NCBI GenBank assembly: GCA_016125475.1
Contig: WGLR01000017.1
Span: 56,820-120,819 of the forward strand
Source: Betaproteobacteria bacterium
GTDB taxonomy: Bacteria > Pseudomonadota > Gammaproteobacteria > Burkholderiales > Ga0077523
DNA: 64,000 nt
Direction of reading: 5' to 3'
The position numbers and the translations under genes are program-made. The notes below the pieces were generated by a model that ran no database searches, had not been told where the DNA came from, and was given only the letters and a program-made list of their open reading frames with translations. Positions 1 to 9,295 of the stretch are shown here, piece by piece (position 1 is the first letter of the stretch; each line of letters begins with the position of its first letter).

Positions 1-3000
1 CTTCAGGGTGGCCAGCATTGCCCCGTCGCCGGCATCGCAGGCTTCCTCGACGCGTGCCATGAGCCGCGCCAGCCGATCGAGTGCCAGATTCGCGGAGACG
101 CCGCGGAGCCGGTGTGCGAGAGCCCGGGCGGCGGCCAGATCGTCCCGAGCGATGGCGTCCGCCAGGTTCGCCGGTGTCTCCGCGTGCGACCGCAGGAACC
201 TGCCGAGCGCGTCGAGGTATTTCGCGCGCTTCCCCGCCCACCTTCGTACGCCGGCTGTCACGTCGACGTATTCCACCGTGTCCTCCACGACCGCGGGGGC
301 GGCGGATGTCGCGGCCAGTCCGAGCACGCGGGCGATTTCCCGCTCGAGCACGGGCAGGTCCACGGGCTTCGTCGCGAAACCGTTCATTCCGGCCGCCATC
401 GCGGCGTCCCGGTCCGGCGCCAGGACGCTCGCGCTCAAGGCGATCACCGGAACGGGGGCCTGATCGCGCCCACGTTCGCGCGCGCGAATGAGCGTGCAGG
501 CTTCGCAGCCCCCCATGCCCGGCATGTGCAGATCGAGCAGGACGAGGTCAGGGTGCTCGCGGGACGCGATCTCGACGGCGGCCTGTCCGTCGGCGGCAGT
601 CAGAACCGTGTGCCCGCGTGCGGACAGCATGATCTCCAGCAGTTCGAGATTTTCCGGGACGTCGTCGACGCAGAGGATGCGCAGGGGCGGAAGCCGTGCC
701 GCGTCGGGTTCCCGACGGGTGTCGTCGCGTATTCCCGCCGCCGCACGCAGGGGCAGCACGACGTGAAACGTGCTGCCCGACCCGGGCGTGCTCTCGGCCC
801 GGATCGACCCGCCCATCAGGTCGACCAGCTGGCGACAGATGGTGGTGCCGAGTCCGGTGCCGCCGTAGCGACGCGTCGTGGACGCGTCGGCCTGCGTGAA
901 GGGTTCGAAGATGGCCTCGAGACGGTCCGGGGCGACGCCGATCCCCGTGTCGCGAATGCGGATGTGGATCTCCTGACCCTCGCGCCCCACGTCGATCGAG
1001 ACGGTGCCGTGTTCGGTGAACTTGATCCCGTTGCTCACGAGGTTGACGAGAATCTGGCGGACCCGCAGTTCGTCGCCGTGCACGAGGCGCGGCAGCGTGT
1101 CGTCCCACGCATGCACGAGTGCGATGCCCTTGCGGTCGGCGTCCGGCCCGAACGTGGCGCGGACGTCCGCGACCAGGGCCGCGAGATCGAAGTCGCCGAA
1201 GCAGAGCTCGATCGCGCCCTTGTCGAGCCTGGCGGCGTCCAGCACGTCGTTCAGCAGGCGCAACAGGGAACGTGCCGAGCCCTGCACGGTTTCGAGACGC
1301 CGGCGCTGCGTGTCGTCCAGCGACGATTGCAGCAGCACGTCGGTGAAGCCGAGTATCGCGTTCATGGGCGTCCGGATCTCGTGACTCATGTTCGCGAGAA
1401 ACGCGGCCCGGGATTCCGCCGCGAGTTCCGCCCTGTCCCGGGACTCGCGCAGCGCTTCCTCCATGTGGTGACGGTCCGTGATGTCGATGATCACGCCGTC
1501 GAGCCAGCGCCCGCTGCGCTGGTCGGTGTGCACGATCCTGCCGCTTCCCCACATCCAGCACGTGCTGCCGTCCCGGCGCACCAGCCGATACTCGATCCGG
1601 TACGGACGCTCTTCCCGCAGGGCCGTGCCGATCTCGGTCGTCACGGCGTCCCTGTCGTCGGGATGGACGAGGTCGAGGTATCCCACCCTGGCGTCCGGTC
1701 CCAGAAAGTCGCTGGCCGGAAACCCCGTGAGGCGTTCGACGCCCTCGCTCACGAAGACCATCTCGTGTCCGTCCCGCGTGACGAGACAGCGGTACGTGAC
1801 ACCCGGTATGTTGCCGATCAGGGAACGCAGCTGCTCCTCGCTCTCGCGCAGTGCGCGCTCCATTCTCAGACGTTCCGAAATGTCGGAGACGAATGCGATG
1901 AAGAGATCCTCGTGGTCCAGTTTCGTGTGGCCCACGGCGAGGCGGACCGGAATCTCGGTGCCGTCCCGTTTGCGGACGACGATCTCGCGGCTGCCCCGCA
2001 GTCCCGCGATGGCTCCGGGCCGCGACAGGCTGTCCAGGGCCTGGCGGAATTCCCGTGCGTGGGATTCCGTCATGAGATGCGTGATGTCCGTTCCGATCGC
2101 CTCCCCGTGTTGCCATCCGAACAGCTCTTCCGCCGTGGTGTTGACCTCGCCGATCCTGCCCGACGCATCGAAGATGAGCACGCCGTCGACCGTGGTCGCG
2201 AGAAGGCTTCGCATGCGGGCCTGCCTCTCGCTGAGGCGTCGATAGAGTTCGCGCACACGGAGATAGGCGTTCGTCGCGAGCACGATCGTGGCGAGTGCCA
2301 CGGTGGTGAGGCTGATCGCGATGGCGAGCGTGGACGCATTTCCGCCGCCCGACGTGCTGCCCACCGGCATGTTTCCGACGAAACGTGCTGCCGCCATGCC
2401 GGTGTAGTGCATGGCGGCGATCGCACACCCCATGACGACCGCGCTGGCATTGAGACGCCAGAACGCGCTCAGTTTCCGGACCTGCCCGAGCCCGAACCGG
2501 ATCCAGAGCGACAGGAACGCGAGCGCGACCGCGACGACGATCGAGAGTGCGAAAAGGGCAGGGTCGTACCGCTGGGCGAGGGGCATGGTCATCGCGGCCA
2601 TGCCCACGTAGTGCATGCAGCCGATGCCCGCGCCGACCAGTACGCCGCCGACCACGAGCCGCCTGGTGCTCACCCGTTCGCGTCCGATCACGTGCAGGGC
2701 GATCGCCGACGCGAACACGCTCGGCACCAGGGACCACGCGGTGAGCGCAGGGTCGTACGTGACGTTGCAGAGACTGAACGCGAGCATGCCGATGAAGTGC
2801 ATGGCCCAGACACCGCAGCCCAGGGCGATGCTTCCCGTGAGCAGCGCGATGTTGCGCAGTCGTCCGCGGCGGTGTGCGAACGCGAGTCCGGAAACCTGGA
2901 ACGCCATCCAGGACGTGAAGATGGCGATCGCGAGGGACAGCGTCACCAGCCACGGATCGTAGGTGCCCAGTTGCAGCAGGGACGGGTCCTGAGGAACCGT

Positions 3001-3033
3001 GAAGAGCGTGCGGAGGGTGCCTGAAATGTCCAT
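1..3033 (-). CDS. Hybrid sensor histidine kinase: MHYT, two PAS, HisKA, HATPase, REC, HPt (C-terminus off the left edge)
   Basis: Membrane-bound phosphorelay hybrid kinase, 1011 residues visible, open at the window edge. Order: seven-helix MHYT sensor (about 15-240, with MHFIGM, MHYVGM and MHYTGM repeats whose His and Met are thought to bind copper or another gas-binding metal); PAS/PAC about 265-380 and 400-520; HisKA with phospho-His H551 in MSHEIRTP; HATPase about 650-765 (NLVSNGIKFT, DTGIGV, GGTGLG); receiver with D834 in LLDLHMPG; HPt with H974 in AHRLRG. A full internal relay H551-D834-H974 is therefore present. The start ATG at 3033 directly precedes the MHYT region. No partner regulator is visible in the window. 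The ligand is not known. Confidence 0.93.
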   Translation of the reverse strand, partial: MDISGTLRTLFTVPQDPSLLQLGTYDPWLVTLSLAIAIFTSWMAFQVSGLAFAHRRGRLRNIALLTGSIALGCGVWAMHFIGMLAFSLCNVTYDPALTAWSLVPSVFASAIALHVIGRERVSTRRLVVGGVLVGAGIGCMHYVGMAAMTMPLAQRYDPALFALSIVVAVALAFLSLWIRFGLGQVRKLSAFWRLNASAVVMGCAIAAMHYTGMAAARFVGNMPVGSTSGGGNASTLAIAISLTTVALATIVLATNAYLRVRELYRRLSERQARMRSLLATTVDGVLIFDASGRIGEVNTTAEELFGWQHGEAIGTDITHLMTESHAREFRQALDSLSRPGAIAGLRGSREIVVRKRDGTEIPVRLAVGHTKLDHEDLFIAFVSDISERLRMERALRESEEQLRSLIGNIPGVTYRCLVTRDGHEMVFVSEGVERLTGFPASDFLGPDARVGYLDLVHPDDRDAVTTEIGTALREERPYRIEYRLVRRDGSTCWMWGSGRIVHTDQRSGRWLDGVIIDITDRHHMEEALRESRDRAELAAESRAAFLANMSHEIRTPMNAILGFTDVLLQSSLDDTQRRRLETVQGSARSLLRLLNDVLDAARLDKGAIELCFGDFDLAALVADVRATFGPDADRKGIALVHAWDDTLPRLVHGDELRVRQILVNLVSNGIKFTEHGTVSIDVGREGQEIHIRIRDTGIGVAPDRLEAIFEPFTQADASTTRRYGGTGLGTTICRQLVDLMGGSIRAESTPGSGSTFHVVLPLRAAAGIRDDTRREPDAARLPPLRILCVDDVPENLELLEIMLSARGHTVLTAADGQAAVEIASREHPDLVLLDLHMPGMGGCEACTLIRARERGRDQAPVPVIALSASVLAPDRDAAMAAGMNGFATKPVDLPVLEREIARVLGLAATSAAPAVVEDTVEYVDVTAGVRRWAGKRAKYLDALGRFLRSHAETPANLADAIARDDLAAARALAHRLRGVSANLALDRLARLMARVEEACDAGDGAMLATLK

Positions 3034-3353
3034 CGGTGCTGCCAGCCTGTCGGGGGTGATGCGGGGGGCGCTGCCTGCTGGGGGCCGGACGGGAAGGGCC
3101 GCGACGAAAGCCCGGGGAGCGGGGGCGCGCGGCAGCATCCGGATCATCCGGCACGGAAGCCGGACGGGGGAGAGGTGAATCGCCGTGTGTCACCGGGTAA
3201 CGGCGGAAAATCTCGCGACTTGAGAGATTTTGGGGAAAGGGTGCCGCGGATGCCGGGCGGATGGCGCGACCCGGGAAGCGCTTGCGGTCGTGCCGTGATG
3301 CACAATCGCGGGGTGCCGCCGCCGAGGCGGTCATTCGCCGGAAAGGATCCTGA
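3034..3353. other. Divergent intergenic region with an AT-rich inverted repeat
   Basis: About 320 bp separate the hybrid kinase (leftward) from the ACT gene (rightward). I see no gene. It holds an inverted repeat, AAAATCTC (3207-3214), 9-bp spacer, GAGATTTT (3224-3231), which stands out in this GC-rich DNA and could be an operator for one or both divergent promoters or a weak terminator. The ACT gene has a purine-rich ribosome site (ggaaaggatc) just before its ATG. Confidence 0.45.
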
Positions 3354-3653
3354 ATGACGAACCCAGCAAGCGTTTCCTCCAGCAACCGCGTCATCGTGAG
3401 CGTGATCGGCCAGGACCGCGTCGGCATCATCGCCGCGGTGGCCACGATCCTGGCCGACGCGAGCGCGAACATCCTCGACATTTCCCAGAGCATCATGGAG
3501 GAGTTCTTCGTGATGATCATGATGGTCGACCTGGAGAAGGCCTCGACGTCGTTCGACGACCTCCGCCAGCGCCTCGCGCGGAAGGGCGAGGAGATGGGGC
3601 TGCGCATCGACGCGCAGCACGAGGACGTCTTCAAGTACATGCACCGGGTCTGA
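3354..3653 (+). CDS. ACT domain-containing protein, UPF0237 family
   Basis: A 99-residue single ACT domain: beta strand [21 protein letters not shown] near the N-terminus, the conserved DRVGI turn, then NILDISQ and the strand FVMIMMVDL. This matches the UPF0237/GcvR-like stand-alone ACT family, cytosolic sensors that usually bind an amino acid at a dimer interface. The ligand is not known. It is followed 10 bp later by the UPF0210 gene; this pairing recurs in many bacteria and implies a joint role. Confidence 0.92.
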   Translation: MTNPASVSSSNRVIVSVIGQDRVGIIAAVATILADASANILDISQSIMEEFFVMIMMVDLEKASTSFDDLRQRLARKGEEMGLRIDAQHEDVFKYMHRV

Positions 3654-3663
3654 GGGCGGTCAC

Positions 3664-5028
3664 ATGCAGCGCTTCTCGCCGCAGGAAATCGTCGAGACCA
3701 TCCGCATGGTGCAGATGGAGAAGCTCGACATCCGCACGATCACGATGGGGATCAGCCTGCGCGACTGCGGCGCCGATTCGATCGGTGTGGTCGAGCGCAG
3801 GGTCTACGACAAGGTTTGCCGCCATGCGGCGCGTCTCACCGCCGTCGGCGACCAGATCGAGCGGGAGTACGGCATTCCCGTCATCAACAAGCGCATCTCG
3901 GTGACGCCCGTGGCACTCGTGGCCGAGAGCACGGGCACGTCGGACTACGTGCGCATCGCGCGGGCGCTGGACCGCGCCGCGACGGAAGTCGGCGTGAACT
4001 TCCTCGGGGGCTATTCCTGTCTCGTCGAGAAGGGTGCGACGCCCGGTGACCGTGCGCTCATCGATTCGATACCGGAGGCGCTCGCGACGACGGAACGTGT
4101 CTGCGCATCGGTGAACGTCGGCACGACGCGCGCGGGGCTCAACATGGATGCGATCGCGCGCATGGGCGAGGTGATTCGCGACGCCGCACTGTTGACGGCC
4201 GACCGGGACGGGCTCGGTGCCGCGAAGCTCGTGGTGTTCTGCAACGCGGTCGAGGACAACCCGTTCATGGCCGGTGCGTTCCACGGCGTGGGAGAGCCCG
4301 ACACCGTGCTGAACGTGGGCGTGAGCGGACCGGGTGTCGTGCTGCGTGCGGTCGAGACCGCTCCCGAGGCCGACTTCGGCGCGCTCGCCGCGATCATCAA
4401 GCGCACCGCGTTCAAGGTCACGCGCATGGGCGAGCTCGTCGGACGCGCGGCATCGGAGAAGCTCGGCGTCCCGTTCGGCATCGTCGATCTCTCGCTCGCG
4501 CCGACGCCCGCAGTGGGTGACAGCGTCGCGCGCATCCTCGAGGCCATGGGCCTGGAGCGTGTCGGTACGCACGGCTCGACCGCGGCTCTCGCGCTGCTCA
4601 ACGATGCCGTGAAGAAGGGAGGGGCGATGGCGTCCGGTCACGTCGGCGGTCTGAGCGGCGCCTTCATCCCGGTCTCGGAAGACATCGGGATGATCGAGGC
4701 CGCCGAAGCGGGCATGCTCTCGATGGACAAGCTCGAGGCGATGACGGCCGTGTGCTCGGTGGGGCTCGACATGATCGCGATTCCGGGCGAAACCCCCGCG
4801 ACGACGCTGAGCGCGATCATCGCGGACGAGGCGGCGATCGGCATGATCAACCGCAAGACGACGGCGGTGCGGCTGATTCCGGCACCGGGCAAGCGCGTCG
4901 GCGACAGCGTGGAATTCGGAGGGTTGCTCGGACGGGCGCCCGTCATGGCCGTGCACACGGCCTCGAGCGAGGGATTCGTGCGGCGGGGCGGGCGGGTACC
5001 CGCGCCGCTTCAGGCGCTCAACAACTGA
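3664..5028 (+). CDS. UPF0210 (DUF711/PFL family) protein
   Basis: 454 residues, the usual family length of about 450. It starts with the signature '[24 protein letters not shown]' region (residues 3-26), and has the conserved stretches [23 protein letters not shown] and [17 protein letters not shown] typical of this family, which is structurally a glycyl-radical-enzyme-like fold without an assigned reaction. It forms a two-gene unit with the upstream ACT protein (10-bp gap), so the ACT domain is probably its regulatory subunit. Function unknown; family assignment is firm. Confidence 0.93.
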   Translation: MQRFSPQEIVETIRMVQMEKLDIRTITMGISLRDCGADSIGVVERRVYDKVCRHAARLTAVGDQIEREYGIPVINKRISVTPVALVAESTGTSDYVRIARALDRAATEVGVNFLGGYSCLVEKGATPGDRALIDSIPEALATTERVCASVNVGTTRAGLNMDAIARMGEVIRDAALLTADRDGLGAAKLVVFCNAVEDNPFMAGAFHGVGEPDTVLNVGVSGPGVVLRAVETAPEADFGALAAIIKRTAFKVTRMGELVGRAASEKLGVPFGIVDLSLAPTPAVGDSVARILEAMGLERVGTHGSTAALALLNDAVKKGGAMASGHVGGLSGAFIPVSEDIGMIEAAEAGMLSMDKLEAMTAVCSVGLDMIAIPGETPATTLSAIIADEAAIGMINRKTTAVRLIPAPGKRVGDSVEFGGLLGRAPVMAVHTASSEGFVRRGGRVPAPLQALNN

Positions 5029-5044
5029 TCACCACGCGCCCGGG

Positions 5045-5893
5045 TCAGAAGCAGAGGATGCCCTCGACGAAGTCCTGATGCCCGGCGAGGTCTTCCTCGG
5101 ACAGGTCGAGCACGTCGAGCGCGAAGCCGCCCGCGAACCCCCACTCCGCGCAGTCGGTTCCCGTGGTCAGCCTGGTGTGGACGGTCTCGGCGACGAGCGC
5201 GAGTGCGACGAGCCGGCGAGTCGCCGCCGACACGCCGCTCTCGAACAGCGCCGAACGCGCGTGATGCAGCGCGATCGCGTTCGTGATGTCCTCCGGGAGG
5301 TACCAGGTCTTCGCGAGGTGGGCGCCGACGCGTGCATGGTCGGTCCCGAAGGTCCGGGTCTCGATCTCGGTGATGGGCTCCTCGCCGGTGGCGGACTCCA
5401 GAAAGAAGTGGTCGTATTCGTCGAATCGACGCGCCATGAGCGGGATGCCGCAGTCCCGGAACAGTGCGAACGTGTAGGCGTCGTCCCGGTCGATGCGGCT
5501 GACTTCCTGCGCGAGGAGCGCCGCCGTCTGGGCAATGGCCGCCGAGGTGTCCCAGAATTTCCCGAGCACGACGTTGTCGCCGACCGGCAGGGCGTCGCGC
5601 AGCAGCAGCCCCGTCGTGATCTGCTTCACGTTGCGCACGCCCAGGAGCTTCAGGGCCTGGTCGACGGACTTGACCTTGTTGCGCAGGCCGAAGAACGGCG
5701 AGTTCACGGTCTTGAGAACGGCCGCGGCCAGGCTCACGTCGCCCGTGACCAGGTTGCCGATCTTCACGAAGTCCGGATCCTCGCGCCGCATCTCCGCGAT
5801 GACCTTCACGAGAATCTCCGGGCATGGGGGAATGCCGAACGATTCGACGATGGCCTGTGCTTCGTCGTCGGCCGTGAGGACAACCGTTTCCAT
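5045..5893 (-). CDS. HDOD domain-containing protein
   Basis: 282 residues with an HDOD domain covering roughly residues 20-215: IPPCPEILVKV, then VTGDVSLAAAVLKTVNSPFFGL and the SVDQALKLLGVRNVK block. HDOD proteins are HD-like phosphodiesterase relatives that lack a full catalytic set and act as signalling or second-messenger output adaptors in the cytosol. No fused EAL, GGDEF or kinase domain is present. It converges on the UPF0210 gene (16-bp gap) and seems monocistronic. Confidence 0.92.
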   Translation of the reverse strand: METVVLTADDEAQAIVESFGIPPCPEILVKVIAEMRREDPDFVKIGNLVTGDVSLAAAVLKTVNSPFFGLRNKVKSVDQALKLLGVRNVKQITTGLLLRDALPVGDNVVLGKFWDTSAAIAQTAALLAQEVSRIDRDDAYTFALFRDCGIPLMARRFDEYDHFFLESATGEEPITEIETRTFGTDHARVGAHLAKTWYLPEDITNAIALHHARSALFESGVSAATRRLVALALVAETVHTRLTTGTDCAEWGFAGGFALDVLDLSEEDLAGHQDFVEGILCF

Positions 5894-6079
5894 GAGGGTG
5901 TTCGCCTTTCGGATGGCAGGCAGTGCCGCGATGGATCGAACATCGGTCGGAAAGCGCGGTTCTTGAGGCAGTGTGCCGCACGGACGGGGGGGGGGGAGGC
6001 CACGGGGGGCGCGCGGTGAGGATGTTCCGCTGCCCGGAATCCCGAGGGGGCGGGTGACTCGCGCGATCGCGCGAGACGG

Positions 6080-7309
6080 TCAGGCCCGTGGCTGGCCGGC
6101 GACCTGCACGGCCCCGGCCGCGACGAGCGCGGTCACGCGCTCGGGCGGGTAGCCGAGGACTGTCTCGAGGATCTCCGCGGTGTGCTGACCGACTTCGTAG
6201 GGAGCGGGACCGGCGGGCACCGTGGGTTGCCCATCCACGTGAAAGGGTGTTGCGGTCACCCGGACTGCTCCGCGCGAGACGTGCGGCACCTCGGGGAATG
6301 CGCCGCGCTCGCGCAGGTGGGGGTGCGCGATGACCTCCTCCGGGGACAGCATCGGCACCGCCGGCACTCGCGCAGCGGCGAGTGTCTGCACGGCTTCGTC
6401 GACGCTCGCGAAGCCGTCCAGCCACTCGCGCAGGCAGGCCATGAGGTCCGGCCAGTTGGCGCGCCGCCCGGACGGTGTCGCGAATCTGGGATCCGCCGCG
6501 AGTTCGGGTCGGCCGACCAGTGCGACGAGTCGCGCCCAGAGATGGGGGGCCCCCACGGTCTGCAGCGCGACGTGGCCGTCCCCGATGGGGTGGACCATCA
6601 TGCCCGGCCGCGGACGACGCTCGACGGCTCCCCCGTTCAGTGCCGTGCAGTAGGTGATGTCGTCCGCCGCGATCAGGCACTCGAGCATCGAGACGTCGAG
6701 ACGGGCACCTTCACCCGTGCGGGCCTGCCGGACGAGCGCTGCGCAGATCGCGCCGAACGCGTGCGCGCCCGCGAGCACGTCGGCCGCCTGCAGGTAGGAC
6801 ACCCGTGGCGCGGGATCGCCGCAGCGATCGAGATCCATCATGCCCGAGATGGCGTTGATGAGGTGGGCGTAGGCCTGCATCGAACTCAAAGGGCCCGTCT
6901 GTCCGAACCCGGAGATGGAGCAGTAGACGAGCCCCGGCTTCCGCGCGTGGAGGCTCGCGGCGTCGAACCCGTAGCGCGCCATCACACCCGGCGAGAAGTT
7001 CTCGACGACGACGTCGGCGCGTTCGACGAGATCGAGGACGATCGCGCGCGCATCGGGGTGCGCGAGATCGATCGCGATCCCGTGCTTGCCCGCGTTCAGG
7101 CGCACGTAGTAGGAGCTCTGGTCCGCGCGTGCCGGATCGAGCTGCATGACCGTGTAGCGGATCTCGTCGCCTTCGCCCGGTCGTTCTATCTTGATCACGC
7201 TCGCGCCGAGGTCGGCGAGCAGTCGGGTGCAGTAGGGGCCGGCGAGCACGCGCGTGAAATCGAGGACGGTGATGCCCGAGAGGAGGGGAGTGCTGCCGTC
7301 TGACCGCAT
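6080..7309 (-). CDS. CaiB/BaiF family (class III) CoA-transferase
   Basis: 409 residues. N-terminal SGITVLDFTRVLAGPYCTR and GASVIKIERPGEGDE are the family's Rossmann-like entry motifs, and D177 in QAADVLAG aligns with the catalytic Asp that forms the aspartyl-CoA anhydride. Class III enzymes move CoA between an acyl-CoA and a carboxylic acid by a ping-pong or ternary mechanism. The start at ATG 7309 is chosen because family homology begins there, although the frame stays open upstream. No neighbour indicates the substrate. A second paralogue lies at 24066-25322. Confidence 0.93.
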   Translation of the reverse strand: MRSDGSTPLLSGITVLDFTRVLAGPYCTRLLADLGASVIKIERPGEGDEIRYTVMQLDPARADQSSYYVRLNAGKHGIAIDLAHPDARAIVLDLVERADVVVENFSPGVMARYGFDAASLHARKPGLVYCSISGFGQTGPLSSMQAYAHLINAISGMMDLDRCGDPAPRVSYLQAADVLAGAHAFGAICAALVRQARTGEGARLDVSMLECLIAADDITYCTALNGGAVERRPRPGMMVHPIGDGHVALQTVGAPHLWARLVALVGRPELAADPRFATPSGRRANWPDLMACLREWLDGFASVDEAVQTLAAARVPAVPMLSPEEVIAHPHLRERGAFPEVPHVSRGAVRVTATPFHVDGQPTVPAGPAPYEVGQHTAEILETVLGYPPERVTALVAAGAVQVAGQPRA

Positions 7310-7837
7310 GGGGCGCCACCTGTCCGTGAGGGAGTCGGGCGGACGATACGCAGGCTCTCGAATACGTGCAAGACGCGGTCGGGCCGTGACGACACGTCGG
7401 GCAGGCCGTGGAGACCGTCGCGACTGCGTGCGTCGTGCTGCGCCCCGCAGGTCGCGGGGCCGTCGGGTCCGCGCGTGTTCGCCCACCGTTCCGGCACGTC
7501 ACGATCGCCTTCGTACGTGAACCGCGGGACTGCATGACCCCCGGGAGTCGCCGACGCGCCGCAACGAGGCCTTCACGATCGCGCGTGTGCCCGGGATGTC
7601 CGGAAATCGCGGGCGCGGAACCGGCCATTCGGAGGATCCCGGCGCGACCACCGACGCACGTCCGTGCGGCCGGACGATCTGCGGCATTCCATCGAAGGCG
7701 CAGAACATGAAGACGATGCGTTCGTTCTCGCGCGCCCCGCCGAGCGCATCGTTTTCGTCGCTGGAGGGTGTCCCCTTCGTGCGGTCGCCGCGCGCGCATG
7801 CCGCTCCACCCGGCCCGCCCCCGACACCCGCTCCCGG
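7310..7837. other. Intergenic region upstream of the RAYT element
   Basis: About 530 bp between the CoA-transferase start and the left repeat of the RAYT unit. Frames here give only low-complexity Arg/Pro/Ala-rich translations; I see no gene, tRNA or clear terminator. Confidence 0.4.
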
Positions 7838-7862
7838 GGTCAGGCTTGCAATGTTGTATTGC
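7838..7862 (+). repeat. Left inverted repeat of the RAYT unit
   Basis: A 25-bp sequence beginning GGGGTCAGGC and ending TTGTATT. Its imperfect reverse complement lies at 8808-8832, just past the transposase gene, with about four mismatches. A 14-bp piece recurs at 53261-53274. Such GGGGTCAGG-type ends are typical of REP-like substrates of RAYT transposases. Confidence 0.7.
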
Positions 7863-7888
7863 GGGCGGGAATCGGATACGTTCCCGCC

Positions 7889-8830
7889 ATGGCGCGCAAA
7901 CCAAGAGTCCACGTTCCCGGAGGCCTCTACCACGTCATGCTGCGGGGTAACGCGTCGGGGGACGTGTTCTTCGGGGCGGACGACTGCGAGGTCTTCTACG
8001 ATCTGCTCGAGGACGGGTGCAGCCGGTTCGGTCATCGTGTCCATGCCTTCTGCCTGATGCCCAACCACGTGCATCTCGCGCTTCAGGCGGGCGAACTGCC
8101 GCTGTCGCGCGCCATGCAGAATCTCTCGTTCCGCTACACGCGGCACGTCAACCGGGTGCACGGCCGCGTCGGCCACGTGTTCCAGGGTCGCTACAAGGCA
8201 CTGCTCGTCGACGCGGACAGCTATCTGCTGGAACTCGTGCGATACATACACCTGAACCCCGTCCGGGCCGGGATCGCGCGGTCACCGGACGACCACGCCC
8301 ACAGCAGTCACCGGGCATACGTCGGGCAGCATGCGGTTCCCTTTCTCACGACGGATTGGGTACTCTCGCGGTTCGACGAGCGACCGGGTGTCGCGAGACG
8401 CCGCTTCGCGCGGTTCGTTGCGGAAGGTCTCGCGCAAGGCCATCGGGGCGAATTTCATCGCGGAGCGTCGGAATCCCGCGTGCTGGGACCGGACCGGTTC
8501 GTCGAGCGGGCGCTCGCTGCAGCCGGGAACGGCGGCGGGCTGCCGCCGGCGCTGAACGACGTTATCGTCTCGGTGTGCGAACAGCTGGCCGTCGATCCGG
8601 AGGCGCTCGCGGGTGCTGGCCGGGCACGGCAGGCGGCACGCGCGCGGGCCATCATCGGCTGGCTCGCGATGGGCTCGGGCGCGGGGACGCTCACCGAACT
8701 CGGGCAGCGTTTCGGTCGCGACGTGTCGACGCTGAGTCGGCAGGTCGCGGTGATCGAGCGGGAGGCGACGGATCCGGGCAGGACCGGTCGAACGCTCAGA
8801 AGACTCAGAAATACAATAACGCAGGCCTGA
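7889..8830 (+). CDS. REP-associated tyrosine transposase (RAYT, Y1_Tnp family)
   Basis: 313 residues. The Y1 HUH nuclease domain spans about 1-150: GGLYHVMLRGN, HUH motif MPNHVHLAL (H60 and H62), GHVFQGRYKALLVD, and the YLLELVRYIHLNPVRAG block carrying the tyrosine nucleophile. The C-terminal third (about 225-310) looks like the DnaA-like helix-turn-helix often fused to this family. RAYTs are single-copy domesticated relatives of IS200/IS605 transposases that cut REP-type hairpins. ATG 7889 is chosen because the domain starts there and the left repeat lies just upstream. Flanking inverted repeats indicate a complete unit. Confidence 0.93.
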   Translation: MARKPRVHVPGGLYHVMLRGNASGDVFFGADDCEVFYDLLEDGCSRFGHRVHAFCLMPNHVHLALQAGELPLSRAMQNLSFRYTRHVNRVHGRVGHVFQGRYKALLVDADSYLLELVRYIHLNPVRAGIARSPDDHAHSSHRAYVGQHAVPFLTTDWVLSRFDERPGVARRRFARFVAEGLAQGHRGEFHRGASESRVLGPDRFVERALAAAGNGGGLPPALNDVIVSVCEQLAVDPEALAGAGRARQAARARAIIGWLAMGSGAGTLTELGQRFGRDVSTLSRQVAVIEREATDPGRTGRTLRRLRNTITQA

Positions 8831-8832
8831 CC
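8808..8832 (-). repeat. Right inverted repeat of the RAYT unit
   Basis: Reads AATACAATAACGC then AGGCCTGACCCC on the plus strand, i.e. the inverted counterpart of 7838-7862. It includes the last codons and stop of the transposase gene, so the element end and the coding end overlap. Confidence 0.7.
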
Positions 8833-8924
8833 CCGAACAAGGGGTTCGCGCCGCGAAGCCAGGAACGTCGCGCCGACTCGCCCACCGGGGGGATCAGCGA
8901 CCGGCGACGACGACGGGAGGTGTC

Positions 8925-9290
8925 ATGGGTGGTTTCGTCTGGGAACGGCTGTTCTCGTTCCGGGGCCGCATGTCGCGCAGGTCGTTCTGGTGGACGGGTG
9001 TCGCGGTGGGAGCGGTCTTCGTCGCAGGCTATGTCCTGCTGGGCCGCAGCTTCGGGCGGGCGGCCGTCTTCGCGCTCTATCCGCCGTTTCTCTGGGTCGG
9101 GCTCGCGATCTGTGCCAAACGCATGCACGATCGCGGGCACGCGGCGGGCTGGCTCGCGGTGATCCTGATCCCGGCGGTCGGGCCTCTCCTGCTCTTCCTT
9201 GAACTCGCGCTGATGCGCGGCACGCAGGGTGAGAACGACTACGGTCCGGATCCGCGCGAGGTGCGGAGGGACTACTTCACGGTGAGGTGA
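8925..9290 (+). CDS. DUF805 family small membrane protein
   Basis: 121 residues with hydrophobic segments at about 21-44, 50-63 and 74-96 and the family signature CAKRMHDRG (about 63-71) in the loop. DUF805 proteins are inner-membrane proteins of unknown role, sometimes linked to phage or stress functions. A good ribosome site (gggaggtgtc) precedes the ATG. Its stop overlaps the next reading frame (GTGA at 9287-9290), so the two may be translationally coupled. Confidence 0.85.
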   Translation: MGGFVWERLFSFRGRMSRRSFWWTGVAVGAVFVAGYVLLGRSFGRAAVFALYPPFLWVGLAICAKRMHDRGHAAGWLAVILIPAVGPLLLFLELALMRGTQGENDYGPDPREVRRDYFTVR

Positions 9291-9295
9291 CGGTG

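Larger units (their letters stand above)
7838..8832 (+). mobile_element. RAYT unit bounded by 25-bp imperfect inverted repeats
   Basis: The transposase gene is enclosed by a left repeat (7838-7862) and an inverted right repeat (8808-8832) that overlaps the 3' end of the coding region. The arrangement looks like a compact self-contained element of about 1 kb. No target-site duplication is apparent, as expected for HUH enzymes. Confidence 0.6.

Noticed and set aside
112..3024. Long plus-strand open frame (970 codons) opposite the sensor kinase
   Set aside because: Translation is His/Arg/Asp-rich low-information text with no family resemblance; it mirrors the strongly biased third positions of the real minus-strand kinase, whose frame has a full domain set.
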